Positions 1 through 6,440 are shown, numbered from the stretch's first letter. The stretch is 18,537 nt of DNA from an uncultured Helicobacteraceae bacterium (GCA_937973585.1 CALJKN010000201.1:1-18537), one strand, 5' to 3'. Notes: a model not told the origin generated them from the letters alone. Translations and numbers: made by a program.

Positions 1-2
1 AC

Positions 3-98
3 AAGCTCAGATATACACTCGAAGAAGAGAGCAATCTACCGTTTTTTGATGTTGTACTTTATGAGAAGATATTAAGGTTTATGAGGAATATGGTTTAG
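3..98 (+). pseudogene. remnant of MNT-type nucleotidyltransferase, C-terminal part
   Basis: This frame is open from the window edge to a TAG at 96-98. It encodes a peptide with LEEESNLPFF-DVVLYEKI, which resembles the stretch after the catalytic core of small MNT-fold nucleotidyltransferases (usually LEExxxLPFFFDVV). Those proteins form toxin-antitoxin pairs with HEPN proteins. The frame closes soon after this motif, whereas intact family members run on to a final I-x-VG-x-x-Y/F segment. The downstream sequence continues in another frame from about position 65, which suggests a frameshift or a fusion point. The 5' part lies outside the window. The family assignment rests on a short match from memory. 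Confidence 0.45.
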
Positions 99-220
99 AG
101 AGCGACAATCCAAAGTGGCATTGGAAGGCTTTTAATGACTTTTTGGAGAAAGGCATAACCAGTTATTTTTCTGCTAGCTACGATGTTTCAGACGAGTTGC
201 TTGGAGTATTTAAGAAGTGA
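65..220 (+). pseudogene. unidentified C-terminal reading-frame fragment
   Basis: This frame is open from just after a stop at 62-64 to TGA at 218-220. It would encode about 51 residues starting near EDIKVYEEYGL and ending near VSDELLGVFKK. It overlaps the nucleotidyltransferase-like frame in a different register. It has no start codon with a ribosome site near its beginning, so it looks like the tail of a broken gene rather than a complete one. The composition (Trp, Phe and acidic residues) is protein-like, but I recognise no family. Confidence 0.3.
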
Positions 221-344
221 TGAGAAAATGTTCTATTTCTAATAGTTTTCTTTTGTCTTACCGCCAAACTTCGGCACTTTCGACGGGCAGCGTACTCCTA
301 GGCCTCAACGGTTCAAAACGGGTGATATGCAACTCAAACCACGC
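221..344. other. gene-free stretch between remnants and cassette
   Basis: No credible gene is seen. From about 258 to 335 it is richer in GC than its surroundings, and the minus strand there reads as a short open peptide ending VESAEVWR-stop. That may be a piece of a dispersed repeat or another relic. It holds no convincing terminator or RNA gene. Confidence 0.3.
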
Positions 345-373
345 TTGACACTTTAGCGGCTATGCTATACAAT
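345..373 (+). promoter_or_regulatory. sigma70-type promoter for the 403-1166 cassette
   Basis: A perfect TTGACA -35 box (345-350) is followed, after 17 bases, by TACAAT (368-373), a good -10 box. Transcription would start near 380. A G-rich ribosome site (ggggg, 391-395) precedes the ATG at 403. This gives the cassette its own promoter, separate from the decayed genes upstream. Confidence 0.7.
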
Positions 374-402
374 CAAAACTATACAAATCTGGGGGCTAGA
401 AT

Positions 403-696
403 ATGACGATAGAGTTTATTCGTACGCAGGCGGAGGTTCTTGCGATGGAAAACAAAAGGGCGGAGCCAAATATTCAGAGTATTTTTTGGTTCAAAGATGC
501 CAATGAAATTAGATTGATTGAAGTAGAGGATGTTGTGCCGCCGTCGGAGAGTGGTATTGTGGAGCCTTTCTATTTTGATGCTTCAAATGCCGTACAAGCT
601 CCATCGGCTATAGCTATTATTCGTAGCGACGAGTATAAAAAAATATCGTTACCGCCTGAATGGGGTGATTGGGATAGTGGCGAAAAGCTTGTATGA
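403..696 (+). CDS. hypothetical protein paired with HEPN-like protein
   Basis: This encodes 97 residues of unknown function. The protein has no signal peptide or membrane segment and is acidic, with predicted strand-rich stretches (SIFWFKDANEIRLIEVEDVV, then SAIAIIRSDEY) and a C-terminal LPPEWGDWD segment. It has a strong promoter and a G-rich ribosome site. The stop overlaps the next start as ATGA (693-696), so the two proteins are probably translated together and may bind each other. Small strand-rich proteins next to HEPN proteins often act as antitoxins or partners. That role is inferred from context alone, and no conserved catalytic motif is visible. Confidence 0.75.
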   Translation: MTIEFIRTQAEVLAMENKRAEPNIQSIFWFKDANEIRLIEVEDVVPPSESGIVEPFYFDASNAVQAPSAIAIIRSDEYKKISLPPEWGDWDSGEKLV

Positions 697-1166
697 TGGA
701 TTGGAGCGGCGCATTTTTAGAGCAGGCAAAGAGTGATTACGAAGTTTTTAGGCTACTCAATGCTTCAAGACAAAGTTTGTGTCATAGATTGCACTATATG
801 CAGATGGCATCAGAAAAAACCGCAAAATCTTTTTTGTGCAAAAAAGGCAGTCAAAGTAAACCGCAAAAAAGCCATAAAGTGTTAACACAGTTTTTGCACG
901 CTAGCAAAGGACACCCATCTATTAGAGAGAAGCTCGGATTCGGCGACAACTATTTGGCATATTGCACATATATTGAAAGTATTATGGATATTGCCGACAA
1001 GATAGAAAACTTAGCCCCCTCCGGCATAAAAGAACAGCCAAATCCGGAGTACCCGTGGTTGGTTTACGGTGCTGCTGTGTGCGCCCCCTGTCAATATGCC
1101 TTTGACGAATTAGATAAAACTGCATTAATAAAATTCCAATATTTTTTAGGGAGACTATTGGGTTAG
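693..1166 (+). CDS. HEPN-like helical protein
   Basis: This encodes 157 residues, largely helical and cytoplasmic. The N-terminus (FLEQAKSDYEVFRLLNAS, then LHYMQMASEKTAKSFL at about 33-48) follows the HEPN pattern, in which an A-x-x-D-x-x-x-A helix is followed by an H/Q-x-x-x-EKxxKxxL helix. HEPN proteins are commonly RNases or nucleotidyltransferase partners. The usual R-x(4-6)-H catalytic motif near the last helices is not seen. An R-x4-H does occur at R26-H31, but in the second-helix region, so nuclease activity is doubtful. The start overlaps the upstream gene (ATGA) and has no strong ribosome site of its own, which points to translational coupling. A second ATG lies one codon later. It may be one half of a toxin-antitoxin or defence-type pair. 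Confidence 0.65.
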   Translation: MMDWSGAFLEQAKSDYEVFRLLNASRQSLCHRLHYMQMASEKTAKSFLCKKGSQSKPQKSHKVLTQFLHASKGHPSIREKLGFGDNYLAYCTYIESIMDIADKIENLAPSGIKEQPNPEYPWLVYGAAVCAPCQYAFDELDKTALIKFQYFLGRLLG

Positions 1167-1224
1167 GATTGAAAAAGTTTTTTATACTGCGATATTTGCA
1201 TTTAATCTTCTAGCCTTACTAACA

Positions 1225-1242
1225 TCTACGAGATGGCGTAGA
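1225..1242. other. short perfect stem-loop in the 1167-1347 gap
   Basis: TCTACG (1225-1230) and CGTAGA (1237-1242) form a 6-bp stem with a six-base loop. It lies 59 bases after the HEPN-like gene. A T-run follows only at about 1264-1270, after another 21 bases, so it is not a classical terminator. The minus strand through here reads as an open peptide ending LVDVSKARRLNANIAV-stop. That could be a relic or repeat, but it has no supported start. Confidence 0.3.
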
Positions 1243-1268
1243 GGCCAAAAAACGCCTTGTCGCTTTTT

Positions 1269-1300
1269 TTGACAAATAACGGCATCATTTAAGCTATATT
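1269..1300 (+). promoter_or_regulatory. probable promoter of the SRPBCC-MarR-phosphatase operon
   Basis: TTGACA (1269-1274) is followed by an AT-rich -10 region, with GCTATA at 1293-1298 after 18 bases or TATATT at 1295-1300 after 20. The predicted transcription start falls within the inverted repeat next to it, as expected for a repressed promoter. Confidence 0.45.
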
Positions 1301-1335
1301 TAGTAAACTTACATAATATATTTAGATTTACTAAA
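1299..1335. promoter_or_regulatory. inverted repeat, candidate MarR operator
   Basis: Two 9-base arms, TTTAGTAAA (1299-1307) and TTTACTAAA (1327-1335), are perfect reverse complements separated by 19 bases. A smaller palindrome, GTAA-AC-TTAC, lies at 1303-1312. The element sits between the -10 region and the ribosome site of the operon that encodes a MarR regulator. MarR proteins typically bind such AT-rich palindromes over their own promoters, so autoregulation is likely but inferred. Confidence 0.5.
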
Positions 1336-1347
1336 AAAGGGAGAGAT

Positions 1348-1773
1348 ATGAAAACATTAGGTAGCGTAACAAAAGAGGTAACAGGGGTTTCGGCGCAAGA
1401 GATATATGCGTTATGGGCGGATGTAGATAACTGGCACAGGTTTAACCAAGGCATAGAGTGGGCAAAGCTTGACGGCGGATTTGCCGTCGGAGAGACGTTT
1501 ACGCTAGGGCTAAAAGGGGGTCAAAAAGTAAAAATCAAGCTTTTTGAGGTAACTCCAAATAAAAGTTTTACCGATATGACTAGTTTTCCGTTTGCCAAAA
1601 TGTACGGAGAGCATAAAATTGTGGAAAAAGAGGGCAAAATAGAGTTAACGGCGACGATTAAAGTAGACGGAGCGCTATCGTTTTTGTGGGAGAGACTGGT
1701 AGCCAAAAATGTAGCCGATAAACTAGAAGAGGATATGGACGCAATGATTAGGCTGGTAAAAGCGGATGGATGA
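1348..1773 (+). CDS. SRPBCC / polyketide cyclase-like protein
   Basis: This encodes 141 residues of the SRPBCC (START/Bet v1-like) helix-grip fold, a soluble protein with a deep hydrophobic ligand pocket. The N-terminus has the typical SAQEIYALWADVDNWHRFNQGIEWAKLDG segment, which matches the family pattern of a helix, then D-x-x-x-W-x-x-F/W and a strand. The middle has strands GGQKVKIKLFEVTPNKSFTD, and the C-terminus is one long helix (about 112-140). The ligand cannot be read from sequence. The ribosome site is a clear GGGAGAG nine bases before ATG. The stop overlaps the MarR start by eight bases, so the pair is co-translated. The MarR protein probably controls it. Many such pairs deal with small organic compounds, but that is inference. 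Confidence 0.85.
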   Translation: MKTLGSVTKEVTGVSAQEIYALWADVDNWHRFNQGIEWAKLDGGFAVGETFTLGLKGGQKVKIKLFEVTPNKSFTDMTSFPFAKMYGEHKIVEKEGKIELTATIKVDGALSFLWERLVAKNVADKLEEDMDAMIRLVKADG

Positions 1774-2209
1774 AAGTAGCTTTAGCGTAGAGACCCCGGA
1801 GGGGAGTAGCGGCTTTTTGCTTTGGCAGGTGACCGTCGTGTGGCAAAGAGAGATAAAAAAAGGGCTTGAAGGGGTCGGACTCTCCCACTCGGCCTTTGTG
1901 ATACTGGCTTCGTTGTTGTGGTTTGCCGAGCATGACGGCGAGGTCACGCAGACTACAATCATAAATCATACAAAACTAGACAAGATGACCGTTTCAAAAA
2001 GCCTAAAAACACTCTGTACAGACGGATTTGTCCTCAGAAGCGAAAACGAGTTTGACACTAGGGCAAAAAGCATCGAGCTGACGGATGTCGGCAGAGAGAC
2101 GGCTATAAAAGCGGTAAAAATAGTTGAAAACGTGGACAAAGAGTTTTTTTCAAGACTAACCAAAGAGGAGAGGGCTACGCTAAATGGGTTGTTCGTGAAG
2201 CTCAGATGA
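1766..2209 (+). CDS. MarR family transcriptional regulator
   Basis: This encodes 147 residues with the MarR winged-helix layout. An N-terminal dimerisation helix (about 17-35, WQVTVVWQREIKKGLEG) comes first, then GLSHSAFVILASLLWF. The helix-turn-helix is about 58-88 (VTQTTIINHTKLDKMTVSKSLKTL), with DKMTVSKSL as recognition helix. The wing has the family DTRAKSIELTDVGRE pattern (D-x-R-A/S-K-x-x-x-LT-x-x-G). A C-terminal dimerisation helix ends in LTKEERATLNGLFVKLR. Proteins of this kind bind as dimers to palindromes and release DNA when a ligand or oxidant is present. It lies between the SRPBCC gene (8-base overlap) and the phosphatase (one base apart). Its likely operator is the 1299-1335 inverted repeat. 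Confidence 0.92.
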   Translation: MDESSFSVETPEGSSGFLLWQVTVVWQREIKKGLEGVGLSHSAFVILASLLWFAEHDGEVTQTTIINHTKLDKMTVSKSLKTLCTDGFVLRSENEFDTRAKSIELTDVGRETAIKAVKIVENVDKEFFSRLTKEERATLNGLFVKLR

Positions 2210-2210
2210 T

Positions 2211-2756
2211 ATGGCTATAAAGATTATCCGTCACTTTAAAGTTCAAAAACCAAAAGAGACAATGATGGATTCGGCAGGATTTGAGAAGTGGGTAGAGGGG
2301 TATGATGCCGCCGCACTCGCACGTCCGCTATGTCCGGATGATGGTCACTACGATGTTATCTATACCGGCACCCTGTCTCGTTCGATACAAACGGCTGAGT
2401 ATTTTGCAGGCTCCGTCAGATTTTCCACACCCATGCTAAACGAAGTCCCGATCTCCCCGTTTTGCCGCACATCCGTCAGGCTCCCTCTGTGGCTTTGGCT
2501 TTTTGCGGGGCGGGTTGGATGGGTTTTTGGACACCGCTCACAACCGGAGGGGCTAAAAACATCGCTCCAAAGAGCCAAAGATATATCCAAAACGATACTA
2601 TCCGCCGAGGGGGATGTATTGGTTGTTTCGCACGGATTATTTTTGATTTTGCTGAGGCTTTATCTATTGAGCCAAAAGGATTTTCCGACCCTGTCAATAT
2701 GCTCTTTTAGCTCCGCATTTTCTATCGTTGCGTATTTGCATAGATCTATGCTGTAG
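2211..2756 (+). pseudogene. histidine phosphatase with replaced C-terminus
   Basis: The first 150 residues fit the histidine phosphatase (phosphoglycerate mutase-like) superfamily. The N-terminal IIRH motif carries catalytic His8, SRSIQTAE holds Arg57, NEVP holds Glu78 and VVSHG holds the second His141. An intact relative would continue for about 30 more residues after SHG with a G-F/F-x-x-x-L helix and a final strand. Here residues 150-181 (LYLLSQKDF...) do not resemble that. The same DNA, read on the minus strand, encodes a nucleotidyltransferase C-terminus (2660-2831). The simplest reading is that the 3' end was lost at about 2650 and the frame runs by chance into antisense sequence. All catalytic residues remain, so some activity is possible. 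It is co-transcribed with MarR, starting one base after its stop. Confidence 0.7.
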
Positions 2757-2831
2757 AGCGTCGGCAAGTCATCGAGTTCATTTTTTATTGAGGTTTGAAA
2801 ACCGTTGAATCCATTTCACATCTTCGCTCAT
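2660..2831 (-). pseudogene. fused relic of HEPN/MNT pair (substrate-binding start + nucleotidyltransferase end)
   Basis: On the minus strand an ATG at 2829-2831 starts MSEDVKWIQRFSN and stops at 2778-2780. That opening is typical of the HI0074-type nucleotidyltransferase substrate-binding protein. One base out of register, the frame reads SIKNELDDLPTLYSIDLC, then NAELKEHIDRVGKSFW, with a TAA at 2660-2662. That is the standard C-terminus of the partner MNT nucleotidyltransferase. In intact loci the substrate-binding gene comes first and the transferase follows. Here a deletion appears to have removed everything between the start of one and the end of the other, about 170 bases remaining of roughly 750 expected. 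It lies tail-to-tail against the phosphatase and overlaps its 3' end. Confidence 0.65.
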
Positions 2832-2875
2832 CTAGGCACCCGTCTTGGTTTTTTGTATTTTAGCATTTTAGTTTT

Positions 2876-3569
2876 TTACTTTTTACATATCCTCATCACA
2901 AATCCCGCCCCTCTCTGAAACTCAAAGTCCACGGGGACTATCTCGGCGGTTAGTCCAAACTCCGGCAATTCGTCCAGTAATCTGTAGACGAACGGGCTAA
3001 ACGGGTTGTCGCTTCCGGCTTTTGAGTTGTTCATATCCACAAGTGGAAATATCCGTATCTCACCGGATAGTTTTGCCATAGATAGGATGCTTTGGAGGTG
3101 AAACTCGTAGTCGAACCTGTCGTCATAAGTGAACAAAAAATGGCCGCTGAGTATCAGGTCAAACTCTCCGGCCACCCGTAAGTGCGGAAACTTTGCATAC
3201 TTGTATCTGTCGGGGCAAAAATCGGCTAAAAACCCATCTAGCGCAACCTCCCGCATACGTCTGTGTCCGGCCAAATCGCCGTAAAAGCCCATATTGTGCT
3301 CACTCATCCATCCGGTGTTTTGATATATTTTTTCTATCCCGATTCGCCCTAGTTCTGTGAGGGTTTGTATCGGCTCTTTGTAGAGGATATCGGCGGCTAC
3401 TGCCTCGGCTCCTACCTTATTTGCATGCGCTGTAAACGAGCACGCTCCGCCAGGGGCAATCCAGTACCCTCTTGCCTGCTAGTTCCCCCTCACGGAGTCC
3501 AAACATTGCGAGGTACTCGTCGTAAGTGCGACCGATAAATATTACGGTGTCCAAATCTAGTGTTGACAT
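2876..3569 (-). pseudogene. SAM-dependent methyltransferase, one-base frameshift
   Basis: The ATG at 3567-3569 follows an AAGGAAA ribosome site. The frame encodes MSTLDLDTVIFIGRTYDEYL and reaches the SAM-binding strand KRVLDCP, then shifts. After one base is dropped from the GGGG run at 3453-3456 (plus strand), it continues GGACSFTAHANKVGAEAVAAD and joins the open frame beginning at 3307. That frame includes FDLILSGHFLFTYDD and ends in FVMRICKK. The rebuilt protein is about 230 residues, with motif I (VLDCPGGACSF) followed by an acidic strand end (AAD). This is a class I Rossmann methyltransferase of unknown substrate. The break is a single extra base in a homopolymer, so it could be a recent mutation, phase variation or a sequencing error. 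Confidence 0.75.
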
Positions 3570-3816
3570 AACTATTTCCTTGTTGTTTCGTATTTTTGCA
3601 TATAGATATATTGATTAGTGTTTGTGTGTAGTGGCGGCGCTTAGCGCCAGATGATAGAGAATAGGGGGATGGTGCAAAAAGATACGATAATCGCCATAGC
3701 AACCCCCCCCTTTAAAAGTTTTTGTGATTGTATGATGTTTTTTATAAATCTGTCGGATATGGCAAAAGCGGATAAACGGTTTTTGGCTAAAATACTAAAA
3801 ATTTTTAGGAAATTAG
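3570..3816. other. intergenic stretch with poly-C tract and hairpin
   Basis: This 247-base gap separates the divergent methyltransferase and FKBP genes. It holds a hairpin, GGCGC-tta-GCGCC (3636-3648), and an uninterrupted run of eight C (3703-3710). An open frame at 3651-3887 is judged spurious because it runs into the FKBP gene in another register. A weak -10-like TAAAAT (3788-3793) lies before the FKBP gene. I see no clear -35 box for either gene. Confidence 0.5.
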
Positions 3817-4272
3817 ATGAAAATAACCAAAAACACAGTTGTTACCCTAGACTACAGTATAGCCGATACTCAGGGCGGTTTGCTTGACGGGGGGGCGGAG
3901 CCTTTAGTGTATATACACGGTCTTGGCGGCGACTACCTTCCGCCAAAGATTGAATCGGCATTAGAGGGGAAGAGTGTCGGTGATAGCGTAGATATGACTT
4001 TGGCCCCGGAAGAGGGTTTTGGGGAGTATGATGAGACTTTGGTTGAGGTCGAGGAGCTAAAGGCGTTTGGGCAACCGCTTGAAGTCGGGATGCAGTTTTC
4101 AAAAGACGATGGAGAGGATGCGCTAATCTATGAGGTGACGCAGATAGAGGACGGCAAGGTGATACTTGATGCCAATCATCCGTTTGCGGGGATTGAGACC
4201 GCTTTTTCGTGTACGGTTTTAAAGGTTAGAGAGGCTACAAAGGCCGAGATAAAAGAGGGTAGGCCACTCTAA
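3817..4272 (+). CDS. FKBP-type peptidyl-prolyl isomerase, SlyD-like
   Basis: This encodes a 151-residue cytoplasmic prolyl isomerase and chaperone. The N-terminal FKBP part (KNTVVTLDYSIADTQGGLLD) is followed by the family signature YIHGLGGDYLPPKIESALEG and by GDSVDMTLAPEEGFGEYDE. An insert-in-flap domain occupies about residues 70-125, and the return motif VILDANHPFAG (usually DxNHPLAG) marks the SlyD type. It ends TKAEIKEGRPL, with none of the His/Cys-rich metal-binding tail of E. coli SlyD, as is common in short forms. The ribosome site is AGGA seven bases before the ATG. A run of seven G (3889-3895) lies inside the early coding region. It converges on msrA, with 13 bases between the stops. 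Confidence 0.92.
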   Translation: MKITKNTVVTLDYSIADTQGGLLDGGAEPLVYIHGLGGDYLPPKIESALEGKSVGDSVDMTLAPEEGFGEYDETLVEVEELKAFGQPLEVGMQFSKDDGEDALIYEVTQIEDGKVILDANHPFAGIETAFSCTVLKVREATKAEIKEGRPL

Positions 4273-4285
4273 TCCAATTATGCTT

Positions 4286-4813
4286 TTACTTTGAAAGCTC
4301 CGGAAATTTTGATATTAATTTATCTATTTTTGGAGCTACGACCGCCATGCAGTACCCCTGATACGGATTTTTAGAGAAATACCCTTGATGATACCCCTCT
4401 GCCTCAAACCAGTTTTTTAGCGGCTCCACTACGGTCACTATCTTCTCTTTGAAGCTTTTTTGGGCAGATTCTAGGCTATGAAAAATTGTCTCTTTTTGCC
4501 CCTTGTCTACAAAAAATACACCGCTTCGATACTGCGTCCCGATGTCTGCCCCCTGCCTGTTTAACGTGGTCGGATCGTGGATAGCCCAAAAAATATCAAG
4601 TATCGACTCCAGCGTTATCTCATCCGGACAAAACTCTATCATCACCCCTTCGGCGTATCCTGTTGCCCCTGTGCATACCGCTTTGTAGTCCGGATTTGGG
4701 GTGTCGCCGTTTGCGTATCCGCTGATAGCCCTCAAAACCCCTTTTGTCCGGCTAAATACCCCCTCAACACACCAAAAACACCCTCCGGCAACGACTATTT
4801 TTTCGGTTTTCAT
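4286..4813 (-). CDS. msrA: peptide-methionine (S)-S-oxide reductase MsrA
   Basis: This encodes 175 residues that reduce the S-form of methionine sulfoxide, in free methionine or proteins, using thioredoxin. The catalytic GGCFWC motif lies at residues 10-15 with Cys12 as nucleophile. Other family motifs are GYANGDTPNPDY, the TGYAEGV strand, IHDPTTLNRQGADIGTQYRS and EGYHQGYF. A further cysteine in NPYQGYC, the usual GYC site near the end, may act in resolution. There is no signal peptide, so it is cytoplasmic. An AAAGGA ribosome site precedes the ATG. It is the last gene of the minus-strand array, 14 bases after the small exported protein, so it may be co-transcribed with the secretion genes. 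That could help repair Met-rich or surface proteins, but the link could also be chance. Confidence 0.95.
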   Translation of the reverse strand: MKTEKIVVAGGCFWCVEGVFSRTKGVLRAISGYANGDTPNPDYKAVCTGATGYAEGVMIEFCPDEITLESILDIFWAIHDPTTLNRQGADIGTQYRSGVFFVDKGQKETIFHSLESAQKSFKEKIVTVVEPLKNWFEAEGYHQGYFSKNPYQGYCMAVVAPKIDKLISKFPELSK

Positions 4814-4827
4814 GGCTATCCTTTTGA

Positions 4828-5058
4828 CTATTTGTTAAAGTACCGATAGGTGTCTATCGTGCCGTCTTTTCGACGTTTGATATTGTATTTTTCATCCGTT
4901 TTGTTTTTATCTTTCTGTTTCTCTTTTAGCATCTTATCGACACTTTTTTCATAGCGGCTTTTGTCTTTTAAAAGCGGTTTTACCGAGCCGTTTGTATCGG
5001 CCGACAAATATACCGAAGCTGTAAAAAACGAAAACATTAAAAAAGATATTTTTTTCAC
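4828..5058 (-). CDS. small exported charged protein
   Basis: This encodes 76 residues. The first 20 (MKKISFLMFSFFTASVYLSA) form a classic Sec signal peptide with a basic start, a hydrophobic core and a small-residue site near SA-D. The mature part of about 56 residues is very rich in Lys and Asp (KLLK/KEKQKDKNKTDEKYN) and ends RKDGTIDTYRYFNK, which looks like a short strand pair. It lies 14 bases after the tolC-like gene and 14 before msrA, inside the operon, so a periplasmic role with the secretion machinery is possible. I recognise no family. An AGGGGG ribosome site precedes the start. Confidence 0.7.
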   Translation of the reverse strand: MKKISFLMFSFFTASVYLSADTNGSVKPLLKDKSRYEKSVDKMLKEKQKDKNKTDEKYNIKRRKDGTIDTYRYFNK

Positions 5059-5072
5059 GCAACCCCCTAATG

Positions 5073-6440
5073 CTAAAGTCCGAAATACTCCAGTAGCTTC
5101 CCTCTTTTTGCCAAAAGGTTAAAATAATCGACTATTCTGGCCTTTTCGCTTTTTAGTTTTTCGAGTTCGGCGGCATTTAACTGCCTTTGGGCTTGAAGCA
5201 ATGTGACCAAATCCTGACTGGATAGCCGAAACTTCTCCCAGTACGCATTTGCCATTTTTTCGCTGGCACCTATCTCCACGTCCAAAGATTCAAGCGCTTT
5301 TGTGTTTGTGGTTACTGAGTTAAAAAGCTTTTGAGAGTTCCACTTTGTCTCTTTTGTCAGGTATTCGAGGTTAAATGCGAGTCCGGAGACCTCGCTCATT
5401 AGTCTTGCTACTTTTGCCTCACTTTTGCCGCCCGTGTAGAGGTTGTAGCTCAGCGTCAGCTCTACGGCTATCCCTCTATTGTGCCCCATCATAGTAGGAT
5501 CCAAAATGTCACGTCTATATTTTCTACTGTTTGTCATTACGAGATCCAGTTTTGGCAAATCCATAGCCCTTGTGAGGGTGACCTCTTTTTGCTTCCCTTT
5601 GATCTGCGTTTTGATTATGGATAGATCGGTATTAGCCGTTTTGATCTCGTCAAATATCTCGTCAAACGATTTTAGTTTAATCTCCGGAGCTGTCTCGTAC
5701 GGAAGTAGTAGCTCTGTTTTTGTGTCGGTCAAAAACTCATAATAATCTTTTGCGTTGTTATACATCGACTCGGTGTTGATTAGGGCGGTTTTTGCATTTG
5801 AGACACTAGCCATGATAGAGCCTTCGTCCCCTGCGGATGCAGCACCCAAATCTTTTTTTATTTTGACAATCTCCAGCACTTCACGAAGCTTTTCAAAATT
5901 TCGTTTGTTTGCATCAATAGCCAGCTTGCCGTACAAAACACTATAATATGCGTCGATACCCTTTAGAATTTCCTCCTCCAAAACCCCTTTTAGCTTCTCC
6001 TCTTGCTCTTTTTGGGTGAGATTAGCTTTTTGATATCCGGCGACGTGCATTCCTGAGGAGAATAGGTTGTATGAGAGGGTGGCATCCCCTTGCATCTGTC
6101 TATAGTCCAGCTCTTCGTACCCTTTTGAGTCTTTTTTTGTAGCCGTTGCCGATACGGAAACCTGCGGCAAAAACTCTCCGAATGCCTCGTCTTTGGAGTG
6201 TTTGGCCTGTGTGATACGCTCTTTTGCCTGTTTTACTCTATAGCTTTTATGTATGATAGTCTCTATGGCGTGCTTGAGGGTAGCGTTGCTCTCGGCTGTT
6301 TTAAACCCTTCGCTGTTGTTGTGCTCTTGATGTTTGGTTGTCATATCTCTAGGTTTGTCAAGCGCAAAAGAGAGCAGGGGAGCCGTCAGTAAAGCCGCAA
6401 AAATATATTTTAAAAAGTTTATTGCTCTATTTTGATTCAA
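5073..6440 (-). CDS. TolC-type outer membrane channel of the type I system
   Basis: This encodes 455 residues. A signal peptide (MNQNRAINFLKYIFAALLTAPLLSFA) is followed by the two-fold repeated helical-barrel layout of the outer membrane efflux (OEP) family. The visible pairs are THSKDEAFGEFLPQVSVSATA near 90-115, with GDATLSYNLFSSGMHVAGYQ, and in the second half TRAMDLPKLDLVMTNSRKYRR with AVELTLSYNLYTGGKSEA. The paired LSYNLFSSG and LSYNLYTGG strands are hallmarks of the beta-barrel halves. The long helices between them form the periplasmic tunnel. It would dock on the HlyD-type adaptor. The start overlaps the MotB-like gene by 14 bases, and the signal peptide supports this start. Confidence 0.9.
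   Translation of the reverse strand: MNQNRAINFLKYIFAALLTAPLLSFALDKPRDMTTKHQEHNNSEGFKTAESNATLKHAIETIIHKSYRVKQAKERITQAKHSKDEAFGEFLPQVSVSATATKKDSKGYEELDYRQMQGDATLSYNLFSSGMHVAGYQKANLTQKEQEEKLKGVLEEEILKGIDAYYSVLYGKLAIDANKRNFEKLREVLEIVKIKKDLGAASAGDEGSIMASVSNAKTALINTESMYNNAKDYYEFLTDTKTELLLPYETAPEIKLKSFDEIFDEIKTANTDLSIIKTQIKGKQKEVTLTRAMDLPKLDLVMTNSRKYRRDILDPTMMGHNRGIAVELTLSYNLYTGGKSEAKVARLMSEVSGLAFNLEYLTKETKWNSQKLFNSVTTNTKALESLDVEIGASEKMANAYWEKFRLSSQDLVTLLQAQRQLNAAELEKLKSEKARIVDYFNLLAKRGKLLEYFGL

Noticed and set aside
1182..1454. 90-residue minus-strand open frame
   Set aside because: It is mostly antisense to the promoter and start of the SRPBCC gene, with no ribosome site or family match, though its tail is mentioned as a possible relic.
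2462..2710. 82-residue plus-strand frame ending PKGFSDPVNMLF, as a frameshifted phosphatase tail
   Set aside because: The same bases are better explained as antisense to a nucleotidyltransferase C-terminus on the minus strand.
3651..3887. 78-residue plus-strand open frame
   Set aside because: It runs through the promoter gap into the FKBP gene in another register, and its composition is not protein-like at the end.
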